A DNA stretch of 64,000 nucleotides, from NCBI GenBank assembly GCA_015179125.1, contig WHVA01000279.1:1-64000 (forward strand), in the 5' to 3' direction. Origin of the DNA: Gautieria morchelliformis. Lineage: Eukaryota > Basidiomycota > Agaricomycetes > Gomphales > Gomphaceae. Position 1 is the first letter of the stretch; each line of letters begins with the position of its first letter. Shown in pieces: positions 46,050 through 58,329 of this stretch. Made by a program: the position numbers and the translations under genes. Below the pieces are notes generated by a model. That model was not told the DNA's origin, searched no databases, and was given only the letters and a program-made list of their open reading frames with translations.

Positions 46050-46490
46050 AAGGCACTATTCCAATTTCTGGAAAATTTCCCAACCCAGGAAATCTTTGGG
46101 AAATCTTTGAGATATTGTGAATTTCCTGCTCCTAGAAGCTGAATATTAAGTATAATTTCCAGAGTCAGGAAATCATAGAGAAATATAAAAATTTCACAAG
46201 ATTTCCTGCCAAGATTTGCACAATTTCCTAATATTTTCCTGTCCCAGAAAACTTTTAGATTTTGCTCATGATTTTTTTGGATTGGAAATCATGGTTAAAC
46301 TGTCAGTTTCTGGAGCCTGTTTTCTCACGATTTCCTGGGCCATATTTTTACAATTTTTATAAAATTTCCTGATCTTTGGAAACTCTTGTAAACCATTAAA
46401 TTTCCTCTAAATTTCCCACCCTATGAAACTCTCAAGAAACATGGAATTTCCATAGAATTTTTCAGGGTGTTTCCTGATTTGACAAATTTG
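46050..46490. repeat. Degenerate region rich in GGAAA/TTTCC words
   Basis: The words aatttcc, ggaaat and ttcctg recur every 15-30 bases in both orientations (for example ggaaaatttccc at 46071). No clear period, no coding. CpG is absent apart from one or two sites. Possibly an extremely old short-period repeat. Confidence 0.55.
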
Positions 46491-46776
46491 GCCATGCCTC
46501 CCGTGCTGTCCATGCATGCAGTACTGCTGCCCAAGGAGCACAACAGAAGCTGCAACAGACGGTGCAATGTGACAGCGTGAAGGCATGCGATTGGAGGATC
46601 AATGCCCCACCAATGAGCTGGCACCATCCTCCTGTTCAGATGCCCCTCCCCCAGCAGAGGCAGCCCTTCCATCCAACCCTTGTGGTCAGCCAACCGCTTA
46701 CACTGATAACATCCACATGATTGACTCAGCAGAGGATGATCTCATGAGGGACCTCTACAGAGACCCCTGAGTTGTG

Positions 46777-47007
46777 TGTAAATATACATATTTGCCTGCA
46801 TTGCCCTTAAGGCAATGCATATCACTGGTAGCTTAGTTAGCAGCAGCGAGTCTGCACGGAGCCACTGTATAGTTCTTGCATGGGATCTGCCCGGCGGTTC
46901 CCCAGCTTAACCCTGTAACCATCACTGTGTAGCACACTGAACACCACTCATTCATCGAGTTTGGTTTGCCCTTGTGATAAACACAGGTCCTAAGCCAACC
47001 ACTTACA
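46777..47007 (+). mobile_element. LTR of the gypsy C family, no clean target duplication
   Basis: TGTAAATATACATATTTGCC ... CCACTTACA. The core cactgtatagttct.gcatggga, ggcggttccccagcttaaccctgtaacc and gtgataaacacaggtcctaagcc is shared with 34735-34932 and the C LTR. The flanks differ (TTGTG left, GAGGG right), so it may be what is left of a larger element. Confidence 0.75.
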
Positions 47008-49451
47008 GAGGGCCATGATTCTCATCTGTGTCAGAAGAAAGTGAGGCCTCTGTCAGGATCCATTTATTCTGGTTTGAAGAACCATCATTTGGTTTATTAT
47101 CCTCTGACATATGCATTCATTTGGTTCACCACTTGACCTACTCACCAAACCCCTTCACTGAACACATCTTCCACCACCATCACCTCTATCATCAGTTATA
47201 ATCCACTGGGATGATTCATCCAGATCCATCACCATTCGACTCATCAGTTTCTGTTCAATGCATTTCCCAAGCACCATGACCCTTCACTTCAACTTCACTG
47301 CTGCCATCATCCACAACCAATCGCCAATGCCCAATATCCGAATACACCACTGCCCCCATTATCTGTTACCTTTAGACCAACACTGGTATTTGATCGGAAA
47401 GTATTCATGCTATGCCCCACCTGCCTTTCATGCAGGGTTGAAACCTTGTGCCAAGATGCAGCATGGGTAGAAGGCACATGGGTCCCAATGTGTGTTATCA
47501 CAATTCACACTTCACTAGTCTACTTCCATGTCATTTCATGTGCCTACCAGACTGCTATTTCTATTGCATATGTGTCTTGTCTATTATGTATCCTAGCTCC
47601 ACACATCATGTATCACTTCTCTTCTTACCCAACCCTCCCTCCGAGCTTTGACCCCCTTTGCACTCATGTGTGACCATTGTCTGTGCCTGCCTAAGACCCC
47701 TTTTCCTTTTCCAGATGATCGGCCCTTTGTTGTCCTGTGCATCCGTTCTCTGTCCCAGATCACCTTTTCCTTTCCCCTTTCCTCTGTACTTGCTCAATTG
47801 CCAGAACATTGCCTGGCTGGTTGGTAGTGAAGGTGCTGTCTCAGCAGTTGTGGATGTGACTGGGATGGTGGTCATACCACATTAATGACCTGTCAACCCA
47901 TGTACAGAATAGGGGTGTGGAACAGGAGGAAATGGGCATGATGTCTGACATGATGGTGGCTGAAGAGACTGGGTATTATGGCATCATTGGCAGTGAAGGT
48001 GATATGGCCCCAACCTTTGTCCTTACAATGTTCTTAGTTGCTTTCCTTCCTTTCCCCCATGTCCCATTGCTGGACCTTCAGTGGCTGGTCCCTACTGAAA
48101 GTCCTGTAGTGACCCATCCTGCTCCCAGTTGTGGATGCAACCAAGCCCATCGACGTTCCCCAGAAATGGGATGATGATGTCGGTGGTACCAATCGCTGAA
48201 CAAAGTAAATGGATCATCATTGGCAGAGTTAGAAAACAGCCTGTACCTTTGCTCTTAGGATGTTCTTCCTCAGACCCCTTCCTTTCCCCCCATCATGTCC
48301 AACTTTTTCCTTGACTGCACCATCTCCCTCAGTGGAGGTAACTGTGAAAGTTCTGTTGTGCCAGCTTCTGGGAATTGGACATGGCATTGCTACTACAGTA
48401 CTGCCATTGAGTGCACCATCCTCCCAGTTAACATTTCCATTTACAGTTTGATGAATGATGTGGTACATCCCAATCTCGCTGTAGGCCATGTCATTGGGAG
48501 GGCTGTCAAACTGTCTGATGGCCCCATGTTCCTAGATGCATATCTCTTAATGCCTTTTCCCAGTGATCCAACCTCTTCTGGCTATGAGGATCACCTCCCA
48601 CAAGCCATGACAGCATATGTGTGGGTACTCAGAACAGTGATGACTGCCTTGGAGAAAATGCCAGATGACAAGTCATGGTCTTTCAATCCTATTGTGTTGG
48701 ATTTTGTATGTGACAGTATGAAATACTCCACTGTCCAGTGAGCATGCTGGCCATGTGTTACCTTCCCCTGTGACCATCTCTTTCTTCTCTTATGTGTATT
48801 TTTGATGGTTCAAATTGATGGAAGAACACTCCAACCCCTGCCATAAATTTGTCCCTGATGGTTATCAGTTGGTGCAAAACCATTGGTAGTCAGGGTAACC
48901 TTGCGATATCCATCTTTTCCATTACTCTCAATGTTGGTGCTACAGTATTTCCCCCTACCCGTCAAGGTCCACCTTCCCAAAAACAGTGGTATCAGAATGT
49001 GGGAGCTGTGCAGTCTCAGGGAGACAGTCAGGGTAAGGTGTTCTTTTACATGTGACTGTATGTACTTACGAAGCTGTGTAGATGCTGTAAGTTCTCCCTC
49101 TAGTGCACAGTGTCATGGGGAGGGCTCCCTGCCTCCTTCATCTCTGATCACATCTGTAAGACCATGTCCTGACAGCAGTGAAGGCAAATTGTCAAAGGCT
49201 TTAGGTAAACATCGTGCAGCCCCCTGATTTGGGAAACATGTTGTGGGACATTAATCCATCTCCATAAATGGTTTCATATATGTCACAATCCACACTGTTG
49301 CTACTGTTCATGGCATGGGAGAAATTCTATAGTCCTTTCTCCATCATGTACTTTTTGAAGAGGTACTATCAACTTCACCATTTGATGTGACTACAATATA
49401 AAAAAGCGAAATTTGACAGGAAGCTGACACCAGAAGAGTACAAGGTATATA
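47008..49451. other. CpG-depleted region of unknown origin
   Basis: Very few CG dinucleotides in 2.4 kb. The phrase catcattggcag appears twice (about 47983 and 48217) with similar following text (aatgttctt / aggatgttctt), hinting at a duplicated or intron-containing old coding unit. Apart from the frame listed separately nothing can be named. Confidence 0.4.
48295..48741 (+). CDS. Unidentified 148-residue reading frame, possibly a gene relic
   Basis: MSNFFLDCTISLSGGNCESS..., ..NLAVGHVIGRAVKLSDGPMFLDAYLLMPFPSD.., ends SMKYSTVQ. The composition is protein-like (balanced hydrophobics, Cys spacing near the N-terminus) in a region where random frames are short. No known domain recognised; it could be an exon of a decayed gene or a captured fragment. 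Confidence 0.3.
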   Translation: MSNFFLDCTISLSGGNCESSVVPASGNWTWHCYYSTAIECTILPVNISIYSLMNDVVHPNLAVGHVIGRAVKLSDGPMFLDAYLLMPFPSDPTSSGYEDHLPQAMTAYVWVLRTVMTALEKMPDDKSWSFNPIVLDFVCDSMKYSTVQ

Positions 49452-50727
49452 TGTCAATATTGGTTTTTAGGTGTTAATATCGTGTATTAGTGAACACAAC
49501 GAATGCCCGAATAACTTGTGCGAATAAGTATGCTGTTCGGCGAATAAGTGAACCGATGAATGTTCACGAAACAAAAGGGTTGCCCGAAAGGGGCTCGCCC
49601 TATCTACAGTCGTAGCGAAATAGCTCGCGGCACTTGAAGACGCAACGTGCAAGATATTGTGGAAGGGCTGTCTAAGTTTTGACGGTCCCTTCGCTGGCGA
49701 AGGTGCTCCTTCGGAGCCCTTCGCCAACAGCACAGAAAGTAGTTTGAAGGCTAAGGTAATGAAGGCGAAGTATTAGAACTCACCAGTGATGCCTAAGTCC
49801 TTGGCTGGTTGAAGATAGAAATCTTCAAGGAGAGGCTCAAGACGATGATCACAGCGAGGTCAAGTTTGCACAAGATGGACGACGTATGATAATTGAACTG
49901 GGGAATATACATGCGAATGTAAACTACTTATATCGAATGCTCGTAAGGTATCAGCAAATAGGAAAGAGGCCGTCACAAGTCAGGGTTGGATAGGGGCTCG
50001 CAGTCATGATACAGCATAGATGAAATGAACATACAATAGAATGTGAGGAGAGGGGGAACATAAAACGACGGAGAGTAAAGGTGGCGAAGGCACTTATGGA
50101 CAAAACCATGTCTTGGGACCCGCATACATGCTACCCTGCACGGACTCTTGGTCTACTGGGTCGATTCCGCACGACCTATGGAAGGGATGCCCTGCGAACA
50201 CATTTTGACCATACGAACGCCCAATGGGGTTGGATTAAGAAGACGATGGGGTTAATGATGAACCATCATGCTGGGTGAATGGCATCGATCGTATTTGATG
50301 GTGTGCCTGCTGGCGAATGATGCGAGCAGCGACTAGCCGTTCGGCGAAATGCAAGGAAGGGCGAACAGAGGTGGCCTAGTGGAGGAGAGGTTGAGGTAGA
50401 GGGCGAAGCCGAGCGAATACCGAGGAGGAGTAGCGAAAGGGAAAATGGGGATACCAAGGTGTATGAAATACACTGGTCATGGAAATCCAACTATCAGAAC
50501 ACCATCAGAGGAGGGTCGAACAGCGGAGGTAGTAGACCCAGTGATGACTTGTCAAGTCAGTCCAAAACCGTTGGTCGTGCGTTTTAACAGCGTGGCTGTG
50601 GTAGCGGGCGCGAATCAGCGAATATCAGTTGCCGAACATGCCAATAGCGATCGGAACGAACACGGAAATGGGGTGAGAAATGTCAGGACAGAGCACCTGA
50701 GTTATGAGGAATACACGCGTCATGACA
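49452..50727 (-). mobile_element. Solo LTR, family B (1276 bp)
   Basis: On the plus strand it runs TGTCAATATTGG ... CGTCATGACA with ATATA on both sides (49447-49451, 50728-50732). Contains cttcgctggcgaagg / ccttcggagcccttcgcc palindromes and many gcgaat words. It keeps CpG in contrast to its surroundings, so it is a younger arrival. Confidence 0.88.
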
Positions 50728-50732
50728 ATATA

Positions 50733-51110
50733 CAGGCCTGCAGACTCTATCGTGTATTGTTGCCATATGCAATGTTGAGGTTCTAACAAGGGAAGTTGCA
50801 ATGACGCTTGACACAAATCAGCCATGAGGGGGGTATGCCATGTCTCAGAGCATACCTCACTCCTGAATCTTTCAAAATTACTGTGAGCCCATACCTAACT
50901 TGCTTCATGGACTGAAACAACCCATTATAAAATCACATGGATGTAGCTGAGGTTCATAGCCAGTTCATGGCGAGTGCCATGGGTGAGTTGCCCATGCAGG
51001 GAAGAGTGCACATGAGAGTGTTTATGGATTGGAGGAGGTGTTTGCCATGATGATGGTTGGTGAAGGAGCGGAGAATATATGTCCACACATACATCCTCAC
51101 TCCTCAGGCA
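50733..51110. other. No gene recognised
   Basis: CpG-poor spacer between the family B LTR and the tail of gypsy H. Contains two related words (atacctcactcc near 50850, acatcctcactcctcaggcat near 51090), perhaps eroded LTR sequence of gypsy H, but the ends cannot be fixed. Confidence 0.35.
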
Positions 51111-51985
51111 TTAGGGGCTGTAAAAGGACTTGGCAGATGTTGAAAAGGGGACTGTTGACCTGACCCTCCAGGGTGCTCCCAGGTGGTTCTGGTAGAATTC
51201 CTGCACTTGGCTGGCACACTCATTTTCCAAGACCCACAAGTTTTCCGTGTACCCATGGCCTTCCCACTTGACTAAGAATTGGAGGCAACCCCATAGGAGG
51301 CAGCTGTCAAGGATCTTGTCAACCACATAGTGCTGTTCCCCATCAACAATTCCCAGCGGTAGAGGGGTTTTGGCCCTTTGGCCTAGGATGGGGTCTTCTG
51401 GGGCTGGGAGGAGCTTCACAACGTTGAATACCAGGTGCAGCCGAGCCATTGATGTTGTCAGGCAGATTTGGTACATGTTCCTCCCCACACTCCGGTCTAC
51501 CACGAAGGGGCCGAGGTATCAGTGGGCAAGCTTAGCTGAGGGCCAGGTGGTCTGGATGTTGCTCATATTGAGTAAGACTTGGTCGTCGCCATTGTACTCA
51601 GGAACAGGGACTCGGCATTGGTTTTCTCACCCATAAGAGGTCAGCATTGGACCTTGGTGCACCGGCAGAGGTCACAGGACTTCATTTATTGACCAACCTA
51701 CCATGACATCTGTGGACACCAGTAGTTTCATGCCACCAGTTCCAACGTCATCCACCTCCTGGCATGTCCAGCGACCCAAGTGTCATGGTGCTGGGACACA
51801 ATCCTGTGCTGGAGGTCATGCATGTTCAGGACATAGATCTTACCCCCAAATTTCAGCAGCCCATCCTTTTCCAACCACTCGGCAATTTGTATCAAGGTGG
51901 GATGCCCCTTTTGGAGTTCTCCCACCGCCTTCACCACCAAGTCTTTCCTCTCCCCATCTTAGAAACCCCTATGGATGTCTCAGAG
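51111..51985 (-). mobile_element. Gypsy H, minus-strand chromovirus fragment (integrase ends, core deleted)
   Basis: Family of gypsy E. 51980-51730 encodes VVKAVGELQKGHPTLIQIAEWLEKDGLLKFGGKIYV...[18 protein letters not shown]. The catalytic core is missing. Around 51660-51500 short pieces remain (LCRCTK, SAKLAH.YLGPF), then RLHLVFNVVKLLPAPEDP and a chromodomain (HYVVDKILDSCLLWGCLQFLVKWEGHGYTENLWV). Interestingly this copy keeps the Trp (SCLLWG) where gypsy E has a stop (SRIL-stop). Confidence 0.85.
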
Positions 51986-54900
51986 GACATCAGCTTCTTC
52001 ACCAACAGCTGTGATGACTGCTCAAGCTATGACCATTGTCCGCACAGAGAATGACATTCCTTGCGCAAGCGAGGAATGGATGGACAAGATCCCCAACCTC
52101 ATTGGCGGTATCCTGTTAGAACTCCCTCCCTTACGGGAGGTGAACCAAGAGATAAATCTTATTGATCCCGACAAACGCATGAGGTACTTACTACCCAACT
52201 GTCCCGAACACTTCCATGAGGAATTGTCCGTAAAACTAGAACAGTACACCATTGTGAAGTGGTGGATACCAGCAGTGGCCCATCAAGCTGTGCCAATGCT
52301 GTGTGTACCAAAGAAAAACGGTACTCTACATACCATCTTTGATCTGCAACAGCAGAACGAAAATACGGTGAAGGATGTGACACCCTTCCCAGACCAAGAT
52401 GTCATCAGGCGCAATGTCACTCACCATAAATACAGGATGAAGCTCAATATGTCAGAGGCATACGAGCAGATCTGTATCCGTCCTGAAGACGTCCCAAAGA
52501 CAGCCTATGCAACAATCCTTGGCATGTTTAGGAGCCAAGTGAGACAGATAGGAGATTGTAATGCCCCATTGATGTTTCAACATCTTATGATGTCGCTATT
52601 CCGTGACTGCATAGGTCACTTCATCCATGTGTACATGGACGACATATGTATATTCTTACAATTGATACAGGAGCATGAGGAGCATCTCTGCATAGTATTT
52701 GACAGACTATGGAGTGGTCATCTCTCATTAAGTAAAAAGAAGGTTGACCTCTATTCAAAACGAATGGAGTGCCTTCGCCATGTCATAGATGGCCAACACT
52801 GGAGGTATAGTAAGGTTTTTTGGTCTGAAAAACTGTTCAAAAAACTGTAAAGATTTTCCCAAATTTTTAGTGTTTTTTAAAGCTATCTCAATCCCAAAAA
52901 GTGTGATAAAATTGTAAAAAAAAAAGTGCAAAAAAACTTTAAAGAGACACAGAAAAATTCAAAGTTTTTCAGACTTTTATGGATCAAGAAACTCTGTGAA
53001 AATCAAGGTTCTTTATGGGGTTTTTATGGGGTTTTTATTTCTTTTTTTCACAAAGAAACTCAAAAAAAAACATAAAAAACCATAATTTTCACATAGTTTC
53101 TTGATCCATAAAAGTATGAAAAACTTTGAATTTTTCTGTGTTTCTTTAAAGTTTTTTTTGCACTTTTTTTTTACAATTTTATCACACTTTTTTGGGATTG
53201 AGAAAGCTTTAAAAAACACTAAAAATTGGAAAACCTTTACAGTTTTTTGAACAGTTTTTCAGACCAAAAAAACTTACTATGCCTCCAGTGCAAGGAGTTC
53301 ATATGGATGGTGATAAAATGCAATGCATCCGCAAATGGAGGAGGCCCCGTACATTTAACAATGTACAGAGATTCCTTGGCCTCATCCAATGCCTGGCACA
53401 CTACATGCCAGATGTCAGTGCATACACCACCCCATTATCAGGATGGGTGCGCAAGAACCATCCATTTGAATGGACACCTGTGCTGGACAAATGCTTCCAG
53501 AGCATAAGAGCATTGGCCAGCAGGGCCCCAATCCTACGTCCAGTCAACATATGGAACGCAGACCCGATATGGGTCATCACTGACAGTTCAAAGTCTGATG
53601 TCGGAGCTGTCTATGGCCAAGTACCAGACTGGAAACCATGTTGGCCAGCTGGCTTCTTGTCAAAGAAGTTCAGTGTTTGCTCAGCAACACTACATAACAC
53701 ACAAGCATGAAACCATTGTCGTGCTCAAAGCTCTCATGAAATGGGAGGACAAACTCGTAGGGTGAAAGTTCACCCTACTCATGGATCACAAGGGTCTCAA
53801 ATACTTCGAGACCCAAAAGAAACTGTCAGACAGACAGGTCCGGTGGTGGGAGTTTCTATCTCACTTCAATTACAACACCATCCACGTTGATGGTGTTGAG
53901 AACAAGGTAGTGGACTGTCTATCCCACTATTATGAAAGTGACACGGGTGATGACAATTACCTGGAACATCTCTTTGTCAACACAGACACGCAACTAGACC
54001 CAGACGATGAGCTAATGCCCACCAACCAATACATGGAGCTGCATACAGCAGCTACAAGGCAATCAACTTGCCTCCCAGAGAAAACTGAGCCGTGAACCAT
54101 AGAACCTGCAGTCATGAATGAAGGCTCTGCCAAGGAGCCTCGCCACAACGTGTCATTGTCAGACAATGATGATGACATCCACCTCATTGCGGCAGGCAAT
54201 GATGGAACCTCCCTACGCGTAAGCGTCGAAGAGAACATGGACCTGCCAAAGGTCCTACGCAATGCTTACCATAAGGAACCCATGTTCACAAAGATAATGG
54301 AGAACCTGGATGCACATCCAAGATTCGGCATCCGGGATGGGCTAATTTGGACAAAACATCAGCTCAAGAGGGATGTCATAGCCATCCCCCGGAATGTATT
54401 TCAAGGGGGAAGGAGACTGATCGAAATCATAATCAATCATGCCCACCAGACGATTGGCTACTACAGTCAACTGAAAACTTCGAACTATGTTTGAAGAATA
54501 TACTGGTGGCCCAGTATGGCGTCGGACATCGAGGCATTCTGCACTTCATGCGCAAAGTGTCAGATAACCAAGGCAGGCATGCAGCAGCCTTCCAGACTGC
54601 TACATAGCCTGCCTACCCGATAGACAATGGCAATCTATTGGAATCGATTTCATGGGCCCACTACCCAAATTGAATGACTGTGATTACCTCATGGTAATCA
54701 TAGATAGACTCACATCACACATACAACTTGTCCTGACAATGACGAGCCTGACAGCCAAAGGAATAGCCTGGCTATTCCTAACAGAGGTTGTGAGACTCCA
54801 TGGAGTCCCAGACTCCATAGTCTCAGACTGAGACTTGGAGTTTACATCCATATTCTGGCGTGAGCTCCAATGGCTCATGTGGACGAAACTCCTCTCATGT

Positions 54901-55460
54901 CCACCGTATTCCATCCCCAGACAGATGGCGTGACTGAACGGGCAAACGTTCGATAGGCCATATCCTTCGATCGGTCATCAAGGATGATCACAAGGGCTGG
55001 GCCAGCAAGTGCCCAATGGTCGAAGTTGCCCTAAACAGCAACATTAGCTTGATGACAGGATTTGCGCCCTTTGAGCTGAACCACAGATATATGCCATGGC
55101 TCGACCTACCGATGGCTACGGACACTCCCTTCAAAGGAGTGACTCTATTTGCACATCAGGATCAATGGAACCTGATGGTGGCACATGATGCAATCATAGA
55201 CCATCGCATGACACAAATGTTTCACACAAATAAGAAATGTCGCGAAGGGGACATATATGCAGTGGGAGACTGTGTGTATCTGTCAACCCAGAACATGGCC
55301 CTGCCAAAAGGAAGGGCCAGGAAACTAGTACCACAATATATTGGCCATATCGTGTGAACGAAGCCCATAATGAGACCTTGACAGGAACCCTCAAATTACC
55401 GGAGGAATTGAAAAATCGACACATCGCGCCAACGTTCCATAGCAGCCTCATATGACGGCA
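51986..55460 (+). mobile_element. Gypsy G, CpG-depleted chromovirus fragment (RT to integrase)
   Basis: Family of gypsy C, missing LTRs, gag and protease. The RT is open from 51975 to the hairpin at 52797 (EINLIDPDKRMRYLLPNCPEHFHEEL, YMDDICIF at about 52630), then after the hairpin GVHMDGDKMQCIRKWRRPRTFNNVQRFLGL and WVITDSSKSDVGAVYG. Frameshift near 53680. RNase H: MDHKGLKYFETQ. Integrase: HQTIGYYSQLKTSNYV(stop), FCTSCAKCQ, GVTERAN region with frame breaks, ending ..APTFHSSLI near 55455. The chromodomain is not seen. It preserves residues where gypsy C has stops (MDKIP, HFHEE, LEQY). Confidence 0.88.
52797..53290. mobile_element. Hairpin (foldback) element 2, 494 bp near-perfect palindrome
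   Basis: Left arm CACTGGAGGTATAGTAAGGT..., right arm is its reverse complement (ACTTACTATGCCTCCAGTG), each about 240 bp with few mismatches and almost no loop. CAA flanks both ends (52794-52796, 53291-53293); removal restores the gypsy G reading frame exactly (D-G-Q-G-V-H-M). The ends and 3-bp duplication resemble CACTA elements. No gene inside. Confidence 0.92.
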
Positions 55461-55854
55461 TTGACAGCCAGTTGGATGGGATTGCAGCATCACAAGTGGC
55501 AAACTGTCAGAGAATAAGAGATAGATTCCTACCCTACAATTGAACCTAACTCCTGACTGAATCCTGCCTTGGCAGGGCCAACCATAAATATGCTGAGGAT
55601 AGACAATGCATTAGTGTGTGTAGAGAAGCTGAACTAAGTATTGTGGCAGATGTTGAAAAGTTCATAGTAATGTTTTTCAGCCTGGCACTTGAGGTACAGG
55701 TTACCTGCCCCCTGGGTCTGGGGAAAACCCTCAGGGCAGGCTATGAGGTGGTTATTACATGTACTATATCATAACAGTGCATGAAGTGGCTAATCAAATA
55801 CAAGAATGTTCTCAAAATGACCTGGAAGTCTAACCATTACTTATGGTAGTAGGA
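55461..55854. other. No gene recognised
   Basis: CpG-poor spacer between the end of gypsy G and the duplicated STAND gene flank. Possibly eroded gypsy 3' sequence near 55461-55550. No LTR ends found. Confidence 0.4.
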
Positions 55855-56570
55855 ACTGCAACATATCTGTGTCAATGAGTGTTTCCCCTGGCAATCATAT
55901 GGCCTCTCTGTATTGCATCCACAATCTGCCATGCTCAAACTGGCTGAGATCAAGCTTTGTGGAGCGCTTCGTGATAATAGCAGTGTTCGCCGGCCACCAG
56001 AGACCTAACCTGGACCAGGGTGGAACCCAGAATAAAAGTTCTGAGTGCGTGTTTAGTACCCAGCCACTTTTGAGCTGTGAGTCGTTTCGTAACCCAGGCC
56101 CCTTAGCTGTGGGAAGGATATTAGCTGATTTTGCATTACAAATGAAGATAACAGCTACTGACTAGCCTGACCTGCGATTGGTGCTGAAATGCCCTCCCCG
56201 GTGTCTGCATTCCACACACGGATCGTTTCGTCATAAGACCCGGGGACAACGCGCTTGCTGTCGTGCGAGAATGCTACCGATGAGACATGGAGGCTGTGGC
56301 CTACCAAGATGTTTTCAATAGCTGACCACATCATCAATTTCCCTGCTTCTATGCGGAGTAGTCTTGGAAATTCTGGTAGGTACGTCTGTGACACTATCGA
56401 ACATTCAGGCGCAAATGGGAGTGCCGACACAGAGATGGGGAGTGCTCTCCGAGATTACGTTCCAAAAAGTAGCTACAAACTTGTGGGTATCCCATATGAA
56501 TGCTGTAGTGTCCTTATCCTAAAGTCCATTAGACTCACGGCGGAGCTCATAACAACTTGGGCACTCACCT

Positions 56571-57059
56571 TGTTAGCAACTAGGGGCTATGGTAGGGAAG
56601 GTTCGGTAGAGTTCTTAGAAAGCTAGAATCAAATACACTCTCTCAGTGAATTTATTGTCACTGATATATTAATACAGTACCTAGAATCAAACACACTACA
56701 TGATTTTCAGTCAACATGCTATGTAAATATGAAGAATACTACTCGCCTCTCTCAGTGAATTTATTGTCACTGAGAGAGGAGTACAATCCTGTCTCAGAAG
56801 GCATATACGTGCACCCGGCCCTTTAGCGCCCAAGGGCTCGCGCGTCGAAGTCATTTCAAACTCCGCTGGGTGCAGCCGCCTATGAAAATAGAAATAACAG
56901 AGTAGAATGGAGAGATAGGGAGTGACTGGAAAATTTCGAAAATAAGCAGAGAAATGGATGCATGGTACAAGAACAGTGTGAGAAACAATTGGAAACACCA
57001 CACAATAAATTGAACATATTATGCTTGATTTTGGTGCAGGAGCATAAATGCACCCAACA
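56571..57059 (-). mobile_element. Solo LTR, family A (489 bp), inserted in a splice donor of the STAND pseudogene
   Basis: TGTTAGCAAC ... CACCCAACA with CACCT on both sides (56566-56570, 57060-57064). CACCT is the complement of the intron donor (AG-GTG); the homologous undisrupted site is at 3569-3573. Nearly identical to the copy at 7956-8444. Confidence 0.93.
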
Positions 57060-58329
57060 CACCTGACTCCAGGCCATTATCGACGAGAGCATTGCGGATG
57101 CATCGGATACCTTCTTAACCAGACTTAAAACTTCCAGCCAGTAGAGCAGCTTAGTCTTGAAGAACTCTCTGACCTTTGCACCTATACCCGGCGTAAAGAT
57201 GGTGGCGTGAACATGGTCGACCCAAAAACGGCAAGAGTAGGAAAGTTGTGGGGCTATATGCTTCTTGGTCCATTTCTCCAAGTTGGCAATATGGTCGTTA
57301 CGCAGATGCGAAGTTTCAAGCTCACAAATGTTGAAACGAAGTTCATCCTTCATCACACGCAAGCATGAGAGTGCCAGGTTGTCATGGTGTGAAGAATTAT
57401 CAGATGTATCGATGTAGTATGCTTCACTTCGGTTGCGATCTGTCAAGAAGCCACGAAAAGACGTGTGGAGCAGAGTGATTGTGCCGGATTCAGCCGCCGA
57501 ATCGGCATGCACCAGTTGTTCGAGAACGTACACGCGGGCCAACTGCCGCTGACTTTCGACAACGGTGGCAACTACCATTTGAAGCAGTACTCGCGCCCAC
57601 TCCCACCCACCCTCGCTCTGCTCCACACCAACGCGTGGCTGAAACATGTTGCTGAAGTTGCACAAGCCTTGAAAATGGAATTTTTATTTATTTATTGCGA
57701 CCGTCGCTCAACACGTCCCATCGCACGTCGCTCGCACCCAACGCCAAGTAGCGGCCATTGGTGCACCGTCGAGTCACCACTCGCTCCTCCTTTGAAATTG
57801 AGGTGAGCGCTCTCACTCACTCATCCGGCGCTGAAATTCTCCAGCTCGAGGCCTCCTTCACCGTACCCCGCCGTCCACTCACGTGTCGAACTTCCCCCCA
57901 CCCTGTCCTGTTTCCCGTTGTCACGCAGCGCGTGGCACCGTGCTGCAGCATGCCCCATCGCCTGTCGTCCACCCACACTCAGCAACCAATCGTGGCCATG
58001 GGTGCTCCGAGAGGTAGCGAATAGAGTACTGGGAAGGAATGGTTTGCCATCCATGTTGAATGTCTGTACGTAACCAGAAAGATTCGGAATAGGAGTGAGC
58101 GAAGAAGTGATACCTGGTGGAAGGACTGAGGTGTGATAGAGTAGTCCAATCGCCGTGTTCGGGATGTAACCCAAGGATAGCGGGGACGAATTGGAATGGG
58201 AGCCAATAGAAGCAAACAGATATATAGATGGTACAGTGTAGATAGAGTTGGTTTTTCAAAGAAATTCAGCAGTTGTGAGTACAAGTCGTGGAGGATGGTT
58301 TGAAGTGTGGTGGAGGAGGAGGTACAGGC

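Noticed and set aside
45687..46142. 151-codon frame of repeated GVLVAGTDSAQSAH
   Set aside because: By-product of a 42-bp minisatellite; no evidence of translation.
46777..47007. Paired LTR of a complete element in 46-51 kb
   Set aside because: No second LTR of this family nearby, different flanking pentamers, no gag-pol between it and any neighbour.
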